From positions 1 to 64,000 of the forward strand of contig CAVWAK010000014.1 of assembly GCA_963752745.1 (NCBI GenBank): a stretch of DNA of 64,000 nt, in the 5' to 3' direction. Positions 51,707-60,868 of the stretch are shown piece by piece; position 1 is the first letter of the stretch, and every line of letters begins with the position of its first letter. The position numbers were made by a program, and so were the translations under genes. The notes below the pieces were generated by a model that saw only the letters and a list, made by a program, of their open reading frames with translations, searched no databases and was not told where the DNA came from. This DNA comes from Thiogranum sp963752745. GTDB taxonomy: Bacteria > Pseudomonadota > Gammaproteobacteria > DSM-19610.

Positions 51707-52159
51707 CTCTCTACGCTGATATCCCCGGTGTCGCGATGCAGGTGAGCCGCGACGTCGTGGTGGCCTCGATCCAGGTCGATCTCGACGACGACGTCCTTGC
51801 CCGGTTTCGGGACGATCTGTTGCACCGCATTCACGAGACCGGCTCACGTGGGGTCATTCTCGACGTCTCCAGCCTCGAAACACTCGATTCCGAAGAATTC
51901 GCTGCCCTGCGCGGCATCATCACGATGAGCACCATCATGGGAGCGGAGTCGGTGCTGGTGGGTTTACAGCCGGGGGTCGTCTCCGCCCTGATCGAGGCGG
52001 GAGCCGACGTGGACGGCTTGCGGGCTGCCGTCAACCTGGATGCGGCCTTTGACATGCTCCAGCCGAGAGCCCGAAAGCGAAGCGGACGCCGATCCGGATG
52101 CCGACCGGGAGGAGAACCTGCCGCTGGAGTCCGGGCAGACGCCTGGAGACGAGCGATGA
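51703..52159 (+). CDS. rsbS: RsbS-type STAS antagonist, frame broken once
   Basis: A STAS protein of about 151 residues. VVVASIQVDLDDDVLARFRDDLL, HETGSRGVILDVSSLETLDSEEF (Ser in LDS is the RsbT phosphorylation site) and IMGAESVLVGLQPGVVSALIEAG match RsbS closely; quoted parts are separate. After AAFDMLQP the frame derails: dropping the A at 52066 yields an acidic tail, EPESEADADPDADREENLP, ending TGA at 52157-52159, which overlaps the rsbT ATG. Length 457 bases is 3n+1. In the stressosome RsbS and RsbR form the core that holds RsbT. The acidic tail is longer than in B. subtilis. Confidence 0.85.
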
Positions 52160-52555
52160 GCGCCGAACTGCACCGGACGATCCGCACCGAAATGGATGCG
52201 AGCCGCACCGTGCTCGAGTCGACGCTTTATTCCCGGGAAGCGGGTTTCGACGAGACGCCGAGCCGCATGATCGCCACCGCGGTCTCCGAACTGGTGCGTA
52301 ACATCCTGAAGTATGCCGGCAGCGGGGAGATTCGGCTGCGCCGGGTGAAAGAAATGAGCCGCCGCGGGATCGAGATCGAGGTGGTAGACCAGGGCCCCGG
52401 CATCGCTGACTGCGAGGCGGCGATGCAGGACCATTTCAGCTCCGGGGGTACCCTGGGGATGGGGCTTGCCCGGCGTGAAGCGCATGATGGACGAGTTCTC
52501 GCTGGTGTCGACTCCCGGGGAAGGCACCCGGGTGACGGCACGCAAGTGGATCTGA
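52156..52555 (+). CDS. rsbT: RsbT-type switch kinase, frame broken once
   Basis: A HATPase_c serine/threonine kinase of the anti-sigma-factor class. N-box SRMIATAVSELVRNILKYAG, G1 box DQGPGIAD and FSSGGTLGMGL are in the first frame. Dropping the G at 52468 restores GLPGVKRMMDEFSLVSTPGEGTRVTARKWI and TGA at 52553-52555. The 400 bases are 3n+1; the corrected product, 132 residues, equals the B. subtilis RsbT size. It phosphorylates RsbR and RsbS and, when released, activates a downstream partner, here perhaps the phosphatase or hybrid kinase encoded next. Confidence 0.88.
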
Positions 52556-52557
52556 AC

Positions 52558-53146
52558 GTGGACGAACTGCTGGAACACTCGAGCCTGATCCGGCCTTGCC
52601 GGGGCGAACGGCTGAGCGGTGACTCGGTGGTGATCCGACCGCTTGAGCAGGGTCTCTTCGTGGCCATCGTGGACGTACTGGGTCACGGCCCCGAGGCCAA
52701 CGAGCTGACCCATGTGATCGACGCATACCTGGCTCGCTACGGTACCTCTGACGTTTCCGGCGTGATGACGCGCCTCCATCAGCATCTGAAAGGCACGCGT
52801 GGCGCTGCCGTGGGCCTCTGCGCCATCGACGCAACCACGGGGTAGCATCGAATACGCCGGCATCGGCAACACCGCAATGCGTCGATTCGGTAAAGCGGAA
52901 ACCCGGCTGGTCTCGCAGGACGGTGTCCTTGGCCAGAACATGCGCACGCCCCGGCCGCAGACCCTCCAGCTGGAGCCGGGGGATCTGATCGTCCTCTATA
53001 CTGACGGTGTGAGCGACCGCTTCACACTGGATGACTATCCCGGGGCCTTGCGCCACACACCGAAGGAGGTGGCCAGCAACATCGTCCATCGCTTTGGCAA
53101 GGATCACGACGACGCCACCTGCATCGCCGTGCGGTACAGCGCATGA
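52558..53146 (+). CDS. rsbX: RsbX-type PP2C phosphatase, frame broken once
   Basis: Starting at GTG 52558, two bases after rsbT, the first frame gives LSGDSVVIRPLEQGLFVAIVDVLGHGPEANELT, the PP2C metal motif (Asp in VDVLGHG). After an extra G in 52839-52842 the frame continues TGSIEYAGIGNT and LIVLYTDGVSDRF with DDATCIAVRYSA at the end. The 589 bases are 3n+1, so one base too many; the corrected protein of 195 residues matches RsbX, which dephosphorylates RsbR and RsbS to reset the stressosome. ATGA overlap with the kinase gene follows. Confidence 0.85.
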
Positions 53147-55193
53147 TCGCGCTCGGGCAGATCAGCCTCCAGCACCGAACATCGGTGCACGACGCGCGCA
53201 ACAAGATCCGCGGCCTGGCGAATGCACTCGGCTACGACCCGATCGAAACGACCCGCCTCGCGACTGCCGTCTCCGAGGCTGCACGGGAGCTGCGCCGCAA
53301 CGGACTCGAGCCGTGCATCGCAGTCGCCCTGGCACTGGAGCTCTCACCGCCACAGCTCGTCCTCGACTTCAAATGTCGCGGCGAGATCCCGGAGTTCTCC
53401 GGACTGGCGGGGTTCTTCGACGGCCTGAGCCGAAGGAACGCCCGGGATGGCTTCCGGGCCATTCGAGCGCTGAAGCAACTGCCGAATTTAGCGTTCGAGG
53501 CGACGGACGCGTTCGTCGCCGAGCAGCGCGGGCGCATTCAGAACCTCTCCCGCGAGGAGCTGATGGCCGAGATCCAGCAGAAAAATCGCGACCTCGAGCG
53601 GCACAGCTCGGAACTGGAAGCGACCGTCGCCCAGCGCACTGCGGAGCTGAACCAGGCGATGGAGGCTGCCAAAGCCGCGAACCTTGCCAAGAGCGGCTTC
53701 CTGGCGAACATGAGCCACGAGCTGCGCACACCCATGAACGCGATCATCGGCTACAGCGAGATGTTGATAGAGGATGCTGAGGACGAAGGTAACGAGAGTG
53801 CGGCTGACGACCTGAAGAAGATCCACAGTGCCGGGTCGCATCTGCTTTCATTGATCAACGATGTGCTTGATCTCGCGAAAATAGAAGCCGGCAAGACAAC
53901 CATCTTCCTCGAGACCTTCGATGTCCCGAAGATGGTGGGCGAAGTGGTGTCCACTATCGACACACTGGTGAAGAAGAACGGCAACCGGCTGAAGGTGGAG
54001 GTAGACGCGGCCATCGGCGAGATGCGGGCCGACATCACCAAGGTGCGCCAGGCACTCTTCAACCTGCTGAGCAATGCCGCGAAGTTCACTCACAATGGAG
54101 TCATCCGTCTGGTGGTGCAGGGCGAGCAAAAGGATGGCGTGGCCTGGATACGGATGTCGGTGTCGGACTCGGGCATCGGGATTCCACCGGAAAAAATCGA
54201 CCATGTGTTCAACGAGTTTTCGCAGGCTGACGAGACCACTACGCGCGACTATGGAGGCACCGGCCTCGGACTGCCTATCAGTCGTCGCTTCTGCCATATG
54301 ATGGGTGGCGACATCACGCTGGAGAGTCGTATGGGCGAGGGCTCGACCTTTACGATCCGGCTGCCGCTGGAGGTGGAGACCGAGGAGGTCCGACGCCGAA
54401 GCCGAGACAGTGCCGGTCGTGATACCGGAGCCCGGCGAAGATCAGGTCGTGCTGGTGGTCGACGACGATCCTAATGCGCTCGACTTGCTTGGGCGCACAC
54501 TGCAGGAAGCGGGCGTGAGAGTGGTGACCGCCAGCGAAGGCCAGGAAGCGCTGAACCTGGCCCGGACAGCTGCACCCGGCGGCCATTACCCTGGATGTGC
54601 TGATGCCTGGTATGGACGGCTGGGAGGTGCTGCGCGAGCTGAAGGCCGACCATGAGACGCAGGACATCCCGGTCATTATGGTGACGATGACCGATGACCG
54701 CGCGCTGGGTTATGCGCTGGGGGCCACCGAGTTCCTTACCAAGCCGGTGCAGCGCACCCAGCTGGTACAGCTGCTGGAACGCTACGCGTCCGAAGACACC
54801 GAGCGCCGCGCACTGGTAGTGGACGACAAGCGGGAAAATCGCGAGCTGCTGCGCCGCGCACTCGAGCACGAGGGCTGGCAGGTGAGCGAGGCCGAGAACG
54901 GCCAGGTGGCCCTCGAGAGTCTGGCCGAGCAGGCACCGTCGCTGATCCTGCTGGACCTGATGATGCCGGTGATGGACGGCTTCGAGTTCGTGATGGAGAT
55001 GCACAAGCTGGAGTCCTCACCGGACATCCCCATCGTGGTGGTGACGGCCAAAGACATCACCGAAGAGGATCGCTGCCGCCTCAATGGCAGCGTGGTGGGC
55101 CTCATAGAGAAGGGTGGCCTCAACCGTGAGTCGCTGCTGGCACAGCTTCGCGACCAAGTGACCGCGACCAAGGCTCGGGAAAATAGTCTCTGA
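53143..55193 (+). CDS. hybrid sensor kinase with RsbT/RsbW-like N-terminus, frame broken twice
   Basis: Domains in order: an RsbT/RsbW-like HATPase (about 1-130, ARNKIRGLANALGYDPIETTRLATAVSEAAREL), a coiled coil (145-180), HisKA with the phospho-His in NMSHELRTPMNAIIGYSEML (about residue 192), HATPase_c (300-420; NLLSNAAKFT, SDSGIGIPPEKI, GGTGLGLPISRR) and two receiver domains. Extra bases near 54388 and at 54566 break the frame; correction gives EALNLARQLHPAAITLDVLMPGMDGWEVL (first REC) and a second REC with LILLDLMMPVMDGFEF. Length 2051 bases is 3n+2. The kinase is the likely output of the stressosome, replacing the sigma-B branch of Firmicutes. Corrected size about 682 residues. Confidence 0.85.
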
Positions 55194-55299
55194 TGTTCTC
55201 CCGGTTTCACTGACCATTAACTGGCAGCTAACAGCCACTGCCTCGAATGCCAACGGTGCCATCTGCCCCGGAAATTGAGCACTTGTTGGTACCCAAGCT

Positions 55300-55343
55300 C
55301 GCAGAAAAGGAGCCAGACATCCTTTCTGCGGGTTTCTATTTTT
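55300..55343 (+). terminator. terminator of the stressosome operon
   Basis: CGCAGAAAAGGA...TCCTTTCTGCG (one bulge) with a T-rich tail ending TATTTTT. It lies about 110 bases after the hybrid kinase stop. The rest of the gap to 55552 shows nothing further. Confidence 0.75.
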
Positions 55344-55552
55344 GGCCAACTGCCATTTAAATTTGAATGACCGACTTCAGTTGCGAAACTGCCGTTCGCT
55401 GATATTTAGTGGATGACGTGTATTGGCCGGATTCGGTCGTAGGCTAACCCACAGACGCCTAGATCAATAGGCTCATCGAATGTCGGGTTTGTGGTCGAAG
55501 CCGGACGTTGGCCGAACTCGGAACTCACCAATCGCGTCGGAAAACAGCGCTC

Positions 55553-56980
55553 CTACAGAGGCGATGTTGTTTCCTGGTAGATATGCACATCGCGCTGCGG
55601 GAAGGGTATGGTGATACCTTCGGCATCGAAGCGGTGTTTCACGGCGCGGGTAATATCCCAGTAAACATCCCAGTAGTTATCCGGCTTGACCCAGGGACGG
55701 CAAATGAAGTTGACCGACGATTCGCCAAGCTCGTGCAGTTTCACAATGGCTTGCGGTTCTTTCAGGACCAGCTCATGTCCGTTGACGATGTCTTCGAGGA
55801 CCTTCTGCGTCTTGTCGATGTCATCGGCATAACCGATACCAAAGATCAGATCCACGCGACGCTGCGTAATGCCTGTAACATTGGTGATGACGTCACCCCA
55901 GACCGAGTTATTGGGTACGATAACCAGCTGATTATCGGGTGTTCTTAACTGTGTGGACAGCAGGTTCATTGACTCGACTTTGCCCAGTACTCCCGCCACT
56001 TTTATGGTATCGGCGGTATCAAACGGCCGGTAGATCAGCATGAGAATACCGCTGGCAAAGTTGCTCAGTGAGTTTTGCAATGCAAAGGCAATCACAAAAC
56101 CGGCAGCACCGATGACAGCGAGTACCGGCCCGACGTTGATTTCCAGTGCCGACAGTCCTACAAAGAAGCCGATGAACAGTACCATTCGGCGGGCACTCAG
56201 CACCACGAATTCACGTAACAGCGACGAGAAGGTTTTCGATCTTGATGCCGCCTTTTGTGCGGCTTTGCCAGCAACAATGGAAAGCAGGTAAAACACAATC
56301 ACGATAACAATAAACTGAATAATGTTAACCGCCCAGCGAAAACCGCCTTCCGGCGACAGCAGCCAACTGGTAACGGTGGTCCATGTCGCACTGGCGTCAG
56401 TGACATCGACTTTGACGCCAGAAACCGCTTTGATGTAGTTCGCGTATTCCGCAGTATCGCCGCCTTTGGCATTCCATTGATCGAGTATGATATTGAAGCG
56501 GTCGATGAGCGCGGTCCGCTCTGACCTCAATTTGGTGGCATGTTTGACCAGCGCGGTTTTGATTTCGGCCGTGGTTGTTTTTGTGGGCTCTGAACCAGAC
56601 TCGGGCTGGCCTTGCTCCATTGCCTCGCTTTCTATCGCCTTGATGGCTTCCTGTACCGATGCATCTTGAGTCGATGCGTCCTCGGTTGGTGTTCCCGCTT
56701 GCAGTTCCTTCTTTTTGTAGATTGCCGCCACTTCAGCGTTGCTGATTTCGGTGACTTTTTCTTTCAGTAACAAAAGCCATGCCTCTGCTTCCGCCTGCAG
56801 CTCACATTTTGTCAGCGGTTTGACGCGATACGACAGCACCTCGAGCGGAATCTTTACGTCCGTGGCGGTGACGGCGTTGATGTCGGAGGGGCAGTCTTTG
56901 GCGAAAGTCGCAGTCGAGAGCATGGCTAAGGCGAGTGCCGGCCACAGTAGCCAGTTCCAGGTAACAAAAAGCTTCTTCAT
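55553..56980 (-). CDS. MscS-family mechanosensitive channel with periplasmic domain
   Basis: A 475-residue protein: signal peptide (MKKLFVTWNWLLWPALALAML...), an N-terminal periplasmic region of about 200 residues with an acidic Thr/Glu/Gln-rich part, then membrane helices from about residue 230 and the MscS pore helix AVIGAAGFVIAFALQNSLSNFASGILML. The beta domain PFDTADTIKVAGVLGKVESM and an upper cytoplasmic domain ending IPFPQRDVHIYQ follow. Start ATG 56980 is chosen because GGAG lies nine bases upstream. Such channels release osmolytes after osmotic downshock. Motifs are quoted in separate short pieces. Confidence 0.9.
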   Translation of the reverse strand: MKKLFVTWNWLLWPALALAMLSTATFAKDCPSDINAVTATDVKIPLEVLSYRVKPLTKCELQAEAEAWLLLLKEKVTEISNAEVAAIYKKKELQAGTPTEDASTQDASVQEAIKAIESEAMEQGQPESGSEPTKTTTAEIKTALVKHATKLRSERTALIDRFNIILDQWNAKGGDTAEYANYIKAVSGVKVDVTDASATWTTVTSWLLSPEGGFRWAVNIIQFIVIVIVFYLLSIVAGKAAQKAASRSKTFSSLLREFVVLSARRMVLFIGFFVGLSALEINVGPVLAVIGAAGFVIAFALQNSLSNFASGILMLIYRPFDTADTIKVAGVLGKVESMNLLSTQLRTPDNQLVIVPNNSVWGDVITNVTGITQRRVDLIFGIGYADDIDKTQKVLEDIVNGHELVLKEPQAIVKLHELGESSVNFICRPWVKPDNYWDVYWDITRAVKHRFDAEGITIPFPQRDVHIYQETTSPL

Positions 56981-57450
56981 TCTATCCATTCTCCAGGGGC
57001 GCCCGATCGGTATAGAGTATGTGACTGCTATCGCGGGCATTATGTCACAAACAGAAAAGGGGTCAGACCCTAACTAGTAGCTATGTATACAGTGCTGAGC
57101 AAAGCCAGTCGGTAATCCCCGATCAGGGACCCCGCGTAAGCAGGGTTTTTTCTGATGTGAGTGTCGTGTTCTAGCAGACATAGAAGCACGAAAGCCGAAT
57201 GGGAACGACCGGAGTTGCTGTACTCCCGACCTTGACAGAAACTCTGGGAATGTCGCTTTCTGGCTGCGGGGTTAGCGCCATCTGCTGGATATATCTTTTG
57301 GCAAGCAAAGCAGGCTTTCGCAACGGATCAGTAATAGTCCGCGCATCGGGCCGGGGTTAACTGGAAACAATTAATTCTGTGCGTGGCTTAATCTGTGCTC
57401 GGACTGGTGAAAAAGACAGACACGCAAGATTTTATGCCGGATTAGAAATC
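56981..57450. other. intergenic gap of 470 bases
   Basis: It contains AAAAGGGGTCAGACCC at 57055-57067, a word often found at repetitive extragenic elements, and a weak terminator-like hairpin CCCCGC-GTAA-GCAGGG followed by six T (57130-57151). No gene on either strand is convincing. Confidence 0.4.
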
Positions 57451-57696
57451 CTATTTCATTAATGCTTCGCGAGCTTTATCAGTATCCACCGAGTCGGTTG
57501 CCCTCGTCTTGTCAACGGAGTCGTAGGCTTTCTGGTAGTCAACGCCATCGGTGCTGACAGCTTCGCCCATCTTTTCCTTGTCTACAGATTCGGAGGCTTT
57601 CTGTTTGTCTAAGGAATCATAGACACCTTTGTAATCGACAGCTGTGGCAGGAGACAGATAGATGAGAGCCATCAGTGCAGCGATCTTCGAGTACAT
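57451..57696 (-). CDS. small secreted protein with two 29-residue repeats
   Basis: An 81-residue protein: signal peptide MYSKIAALMALIYLSPATA, then two tandem units, VDYKGVYDSLDKQKASESVD... and VDYQKAYDSVDKTRATDSVD..., each about 29 residues and separated by AVSTDG. The mature part is about 60 residues, very rich in Asp, Lys, Ser and with no Cys. The start is supported by GGAGAT upstream on the - strand. No known family. It stands alone between the channel and the LysR regulator. Confidence 0.7.
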   Translation of the reverse strand: MYSKIAALMALIYLSPATAVDYKGVYDSLDKQKASESVDKEKMGEAVSTDGVDYQKAYDSVDKTRATDSVDTDKAREALMK

Positions 57697-57774
57697 TATT
57701 TATCTCCTTCCGGGAATGCGGGGTGGGAACCCATTCTAATGTATGTTCGCCTGGGTGTTTAGTGAAAATGGAAT

Positions 57775-58635
57775 TCAGGCAAGCAATCGGGTCAGTGCGC
57801 GCGCCGCATTCGATAAAGTGCGATCACGATGGTAGACAACACCCAGTGAACGGCTCAACGAAAGTGCGCTTACCGACAAGACCCTGGTTTGATCATCCTG
57901 CATGGTCACCGGCAGCAGGCTCCAGCCGATGCCCACAGAGACCAGCATGTGGATGGTTTCGAGATAATTGGTCGAAAGGGCAATGTCCAGGTGCAGGTCA
58001 ACATCTTTAAATGCCGCTTCGGCGATCTGTCGGGTGTAGGTGCCTGTAGCGGGCAGGATCACCGGGTGGCTTGCCAGGTCCCTGAGCGACGGGCGGCGTT
58101 TATGCGCCAGCGGGTGATCACGGGCAACCATTATAGCCAGCGGGTCGTCCCAGACTTTTTCCGTTTGTAAAACATTTGCCGGCGATGGAGGCAGCGTCAC
58201 GATGGCCAGCTCCAGTTCACCGTGCTCCACTGCCAGGCAGGCTTCCTCAGAATCCATAAAACGGATGTCCAGCCGCACCTCTGGATAGACGTGGACAAAC
58301 TCTTTCAGAACCGGGGGCAGGCGGTGAAGACCGATGTGATGGCTGGTGCCAAAGCGGAGCGTGCCATGGACTTCACCGCTGAGGTTGCTGAGAGCGCGAA
58401 CGCTGTCTTCCAGGTCGAGCAGTATATTGCGCGCCCGAGGTAACAGTGCCTGGCCGGCTTCGGTCAGCGATACCCCCCGACCAATGCGGTCAAAAAGCCG
58501 TGCTTCCAGTTCATTTTCGAGCGCAGATACCCGCTTGCTGATTGCCGGTTGAGTCAGAAACAGCTGTTCGGCTGCCAGCGAGAACGAGCCGCTGTCGGCG
58601 ACGGCAATAAAGGCTTTGAGAGCCGCGATATCCAT
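57775..58635 (-). CDS. LysR-family transcriptional regulator
   Basis: A 286-residue LTTR starting at ATG 58635 (MDIAALKAFIAVADSGSFSL); the longer frame to 58719 has no ribosome site. The winged helix-turn-helix is at residues 1-60 with AAEQLFLTQPAISKRVSALE, and the effector domain follows (GTLRFGTSHHIGLHRLPPVL). It is transcribed away from leuC with 123 bases between the starts. LysR genes in this place are common in gammaproteobacteria, and regulation of leuCDB is likely but unproven; an AT-rich inverted repeat TTATATAA at about 58678-58686 lies in the shared gap. Confidence 0.87.
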   Translation of the reverse strand: MDIAALKAFIAVADSGSFSLAAEQLFLTQPAISKRVSALENELEARLFDRIGRGVSLTEAGQALLPRARNILLDLEDSVRALSNLSGEVHGTLRFGTSHHIGLHRLPPVLKEFVHVYPEVRLDIRFMDSEEACLAVEHGELELAIVTLPPSPANVLQTEKVWDDPLAIMVARDHPLAHKRRPSLRDLASHPVILPATGTYTRQIAEAAFKDVDLHLDIALSTNYLETIHMLVSVGIGWSLLPVTMQDDQTRVLSVSALSLSRSLGVVYHRDRTLSNAARALTRLLA

Positions 58636-58758
58636 TGCCGGGGGATCTCCGTGCGCAGGGTTGATATATTCCAATAAGTTATATAATACATGAAAAATAT
58701 GAATTTGTGTTATCTGCAAGCCGGTCGTAGTATCCGCGCATAATCTGGAGGTATAGCG

Positions 58759-60174
58759 ATGAGCGGAAAAACGCTTTACGACAAGTTATGGGATGCGCAC
58801 CTGGTGCGTGAAGATAAAGACGGGACGGCTTTGATTTATATCGATCGCCATCTTGTCCACGAGGTGACGTCACCGCAGGCGTTCGAAGGTCTGCGTCTGG
58901 CCGGTCGTCAGCCCTGGCGAACAGATTCTGTGCTCGCAGTGCCGGATCACAATGTACCGACGACCAATCGTAGTAGCGGTGTTGCGGGCATTGAAGATGA
59001 GGTGTCGCGCATCCAGGTCGAGACGCTCGATCAGAACTGTGAACAATTTGGTATTACCAAGTTCGATATGAACGATGTACGCCAGGGTATTGTGCACGTA
59101 ATTGGTCCCGAACAGGGAGCCACTTTGCCGGGTATGACCGTGGTCTGTGGTGACTCACATACCTCAACCCACGGCGCCTTTGGTGCACTGGCGTTTGGCA
59201 TCGGTACCTCGGAAGTCGAGCACGTACTCGCTACCCAGTGTCTTATCCAGAAGAAGTCGAAGAACATGCAGGTCTGCGTCGAAGGTGAACTCGGAGCGGG
59301 TATCACGGCAAAGGATGTTGTGCTGGCAATTATCGGGGAGATTGGTACCGCAGGCGGTACCGGTTACGCCATCGAGTTTGCCGGTAGCGCTATCGAGTCG
59401 CTGTCTGTGGAAGGTCGCATGACAGTGTGTAACATGGCTATCGAAGCCGGTGCACGTGCAGGCATGGTGGCGGTTGATCAGACCACTATCGACTATGTGG
59501 AAGGCCGGCCGTTTGCGCCGCAGGGTGAATACTGGGAGCAGGCGGTTGCCAGCTGGCGCGAACTCAGGAGTGATGCGGATGCAAGGTTTGATCACGTGGT
59601 TACCCTTAAAGCCGGCGATATAGATCCGCAGGTTACCTGGGGTACTTCGCCCGAGATGGTGATAGCAGTGAACGCGAACGTACCCGATCCTGACCAGGTC
59701 AGTGATGCGGTGAAGCAGAATGGCATGCGTAAGGCACTGGCTTACATGGATCTTGAGCCAGGTATGCCGGTGGCAGAGATCGTTATCGATAAAGTGTTTA
59801 TCGGTTCCTGCACCAATTCGCGGATCGAAGACTTGCGCGAGGCGGCAGCGGTAGCAAAAGGGCGTAAAGTCGCCGATAGCGTCAAGCTTGCCATGGTGGT
59901 GCCGGGTTCGGGCCTGGTAAAGCAGCAGGCGGAAGCAGAAGGCTTGCACAAGCTGTTTATGGAAGCAGGCTTTGAGTGGCGCGAGCCCGGGTGTTCGATG
60001 TGTCTGGCCATGAATGCCGATCGACTTGAGCCTGGTGAACGTTGTGCGTCTACGTCGAACAGGAATTTTGAAGGTCGCCAGGGCGCTGGTGGACGGACGC
60101 ACCTGGTGAGTCCGGCAATGGCTGCGGCTGCAGCGGTAGCGGGCCACTTTGTGGATGTCCGGGATCTGGAATAA
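58759..60174 (+). CDS. leuC: 3-isopropylmalate dehydratase large subunit
   Basis: A 471-residue aconitase-family enzyme isomerising 2- to 3-isopropylmalate in leucine synthesis. Iron-sulfur cysteines are in VIGSCTNSRIEDL (about residue 348) and CSMCLAMNADRL (about 408-411). Other motifs are VCGDSHTSTHGAFGALAFGIGTSEVEHVLATQ (in part) and SNRNFEGRQGAGGRTHLVSP. GGAGG precedes the ATG. First gene of leuC-leuD-leuB-asd. Confidence 0.97.
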   Translation: MSGKTLYDKLWDAHLVREDKDGTALIYIDRHLVHEVTSPQAFEGLRLAGRQPWRTDSVLAVPDHNVPTTNRSSGVAGIEDEVSRIQVETLDQNCEQFGITKFDMNDVRQGIVHVIGPEQGATLPGMTVVCGDSHTSTHGAFGALAFGIGTSEVEHVLATQCLIQKKSKNMQVCVEGELGAGITAKDVVLAIIGEIGTAGGTGYAIEFAGSAIESLSVEGRMTVCNMAIEAGARAGMVAVDQTTIDYVEGRPFAPQGEYWEQAVASWRELRSDADARFDHVVTLKAGDIDPQVTWGTSPEMVIAVNANVPDPDQVSDAVKQNGMRKALAYMDLEPGMPVAEIVIDKVFIGSCTNSRIEDLREAAAVAKGRKVADSVKLAMVVPGSGLVKQQAEAEGLHKLFMEAGFEWREPGCSMCLAMNADRLEPGERCASTSNRNFEGRQGAGGRTHLVSPAMAAAAAVAGHFVDVRDLE

Positions 60175-60187
60175 AGGTATTAGTGCG

Positions 60188-60826
60188 ATGAAAAAATTTG
60201 AGACCCTGGATGCAGTGACGATGCCTTTGGATCGGCCGCATGTCGATACCGATGCGATTATTCCCAAGCAGTATTTGAAGTCGGTGAAACGCAGTGGCTT
60301 TGGCCCCAATCTGTTCGACGACTGGCGCTATCTGGAACCCGGTGAACCCGGGCAGGATCACAGCCAGCGCGAAGTTAATCCGGATTTTGTGCTCAACTAC
60401 CCGCGCTATGCAGAGGCGCGGATTCTGTTGGGCAGGGAAAATTTTGGTTGTGGTTCATCGCGCGAGCATGCGGTCTGGGCGCTTGAAGACGCCGGATTTC
60501 GTGTTGTGATCGCCCCGAGCTTCGCGGATATTTTTCACAACAATTGTTTCAAGAACGGTGTGTTGCCGATTGTGCTGGCGGCTGACATTATCGACAGGCT
60601 TTTCGAGGCAGTGGCGGCCACGGAAGGATACCGTCTTAAGGTGGATCTGGAGAAGCAGGTCATTACGACACCTGACGGCGACGAGTTCCCCTTTATCGTG
60701 GACGAGTTTCGAAAGTATTGCCTGTTAAACGGCCTGGATGATATTGGTCTTACGTTGCAGCATGCCGGGGATATCAGGGCTTATGAAGAACGTCGCAAGC
60801 AGGAAGCGCCCTGGTTATTCGCGTGA
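60188..60826 (+). CDS. leuD: 3-isopropylmalate dehydratase small subunit
   Basis: A 212-residue partner of LeuC. ATG 60188 (MKKFETLDAVTMPLDRPHVD) begins the conserved N-terminus; the frame upstream overlaps leuC and is not conserved. Motifs DTDAIIPKQYL, ILLGRENFGCGSSREHAVWAL and FADIFHNNCFKNGVLPI are complete. Thirteen bases separate it from leuC. Confidence 0.97.
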   Translation: MKKFETLDAVTMPLDRPHVDTDAIIPKQYLKSVKRSGFGPNLFDDWRYLEPGEPGQDHSQREVNPDFVLNYPRYAEARILLGRENFGCGSSREHAVWALEDAGFRVVIAPSFADIFHNNCFKNGVLPIVLAADIIDRLFEAVAATEGYRLKVDLEKQVITTPDGDEFPFIVDEFRKYCLLNGLDDIGLTLQHAGDIRAYEERRKQEAPWLFA

Positions 60827-60868
60827 GTTGACTCGTCTCCGACAGGTATTGAATAAACGGTGTAATAA

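Noticed and set aside
57055..57067. Mobile repeat (AAAAGGGGTCAGACCC)
   Set aside because: A single copy without a partner repeat or transposase in the window is not enough to call an element.
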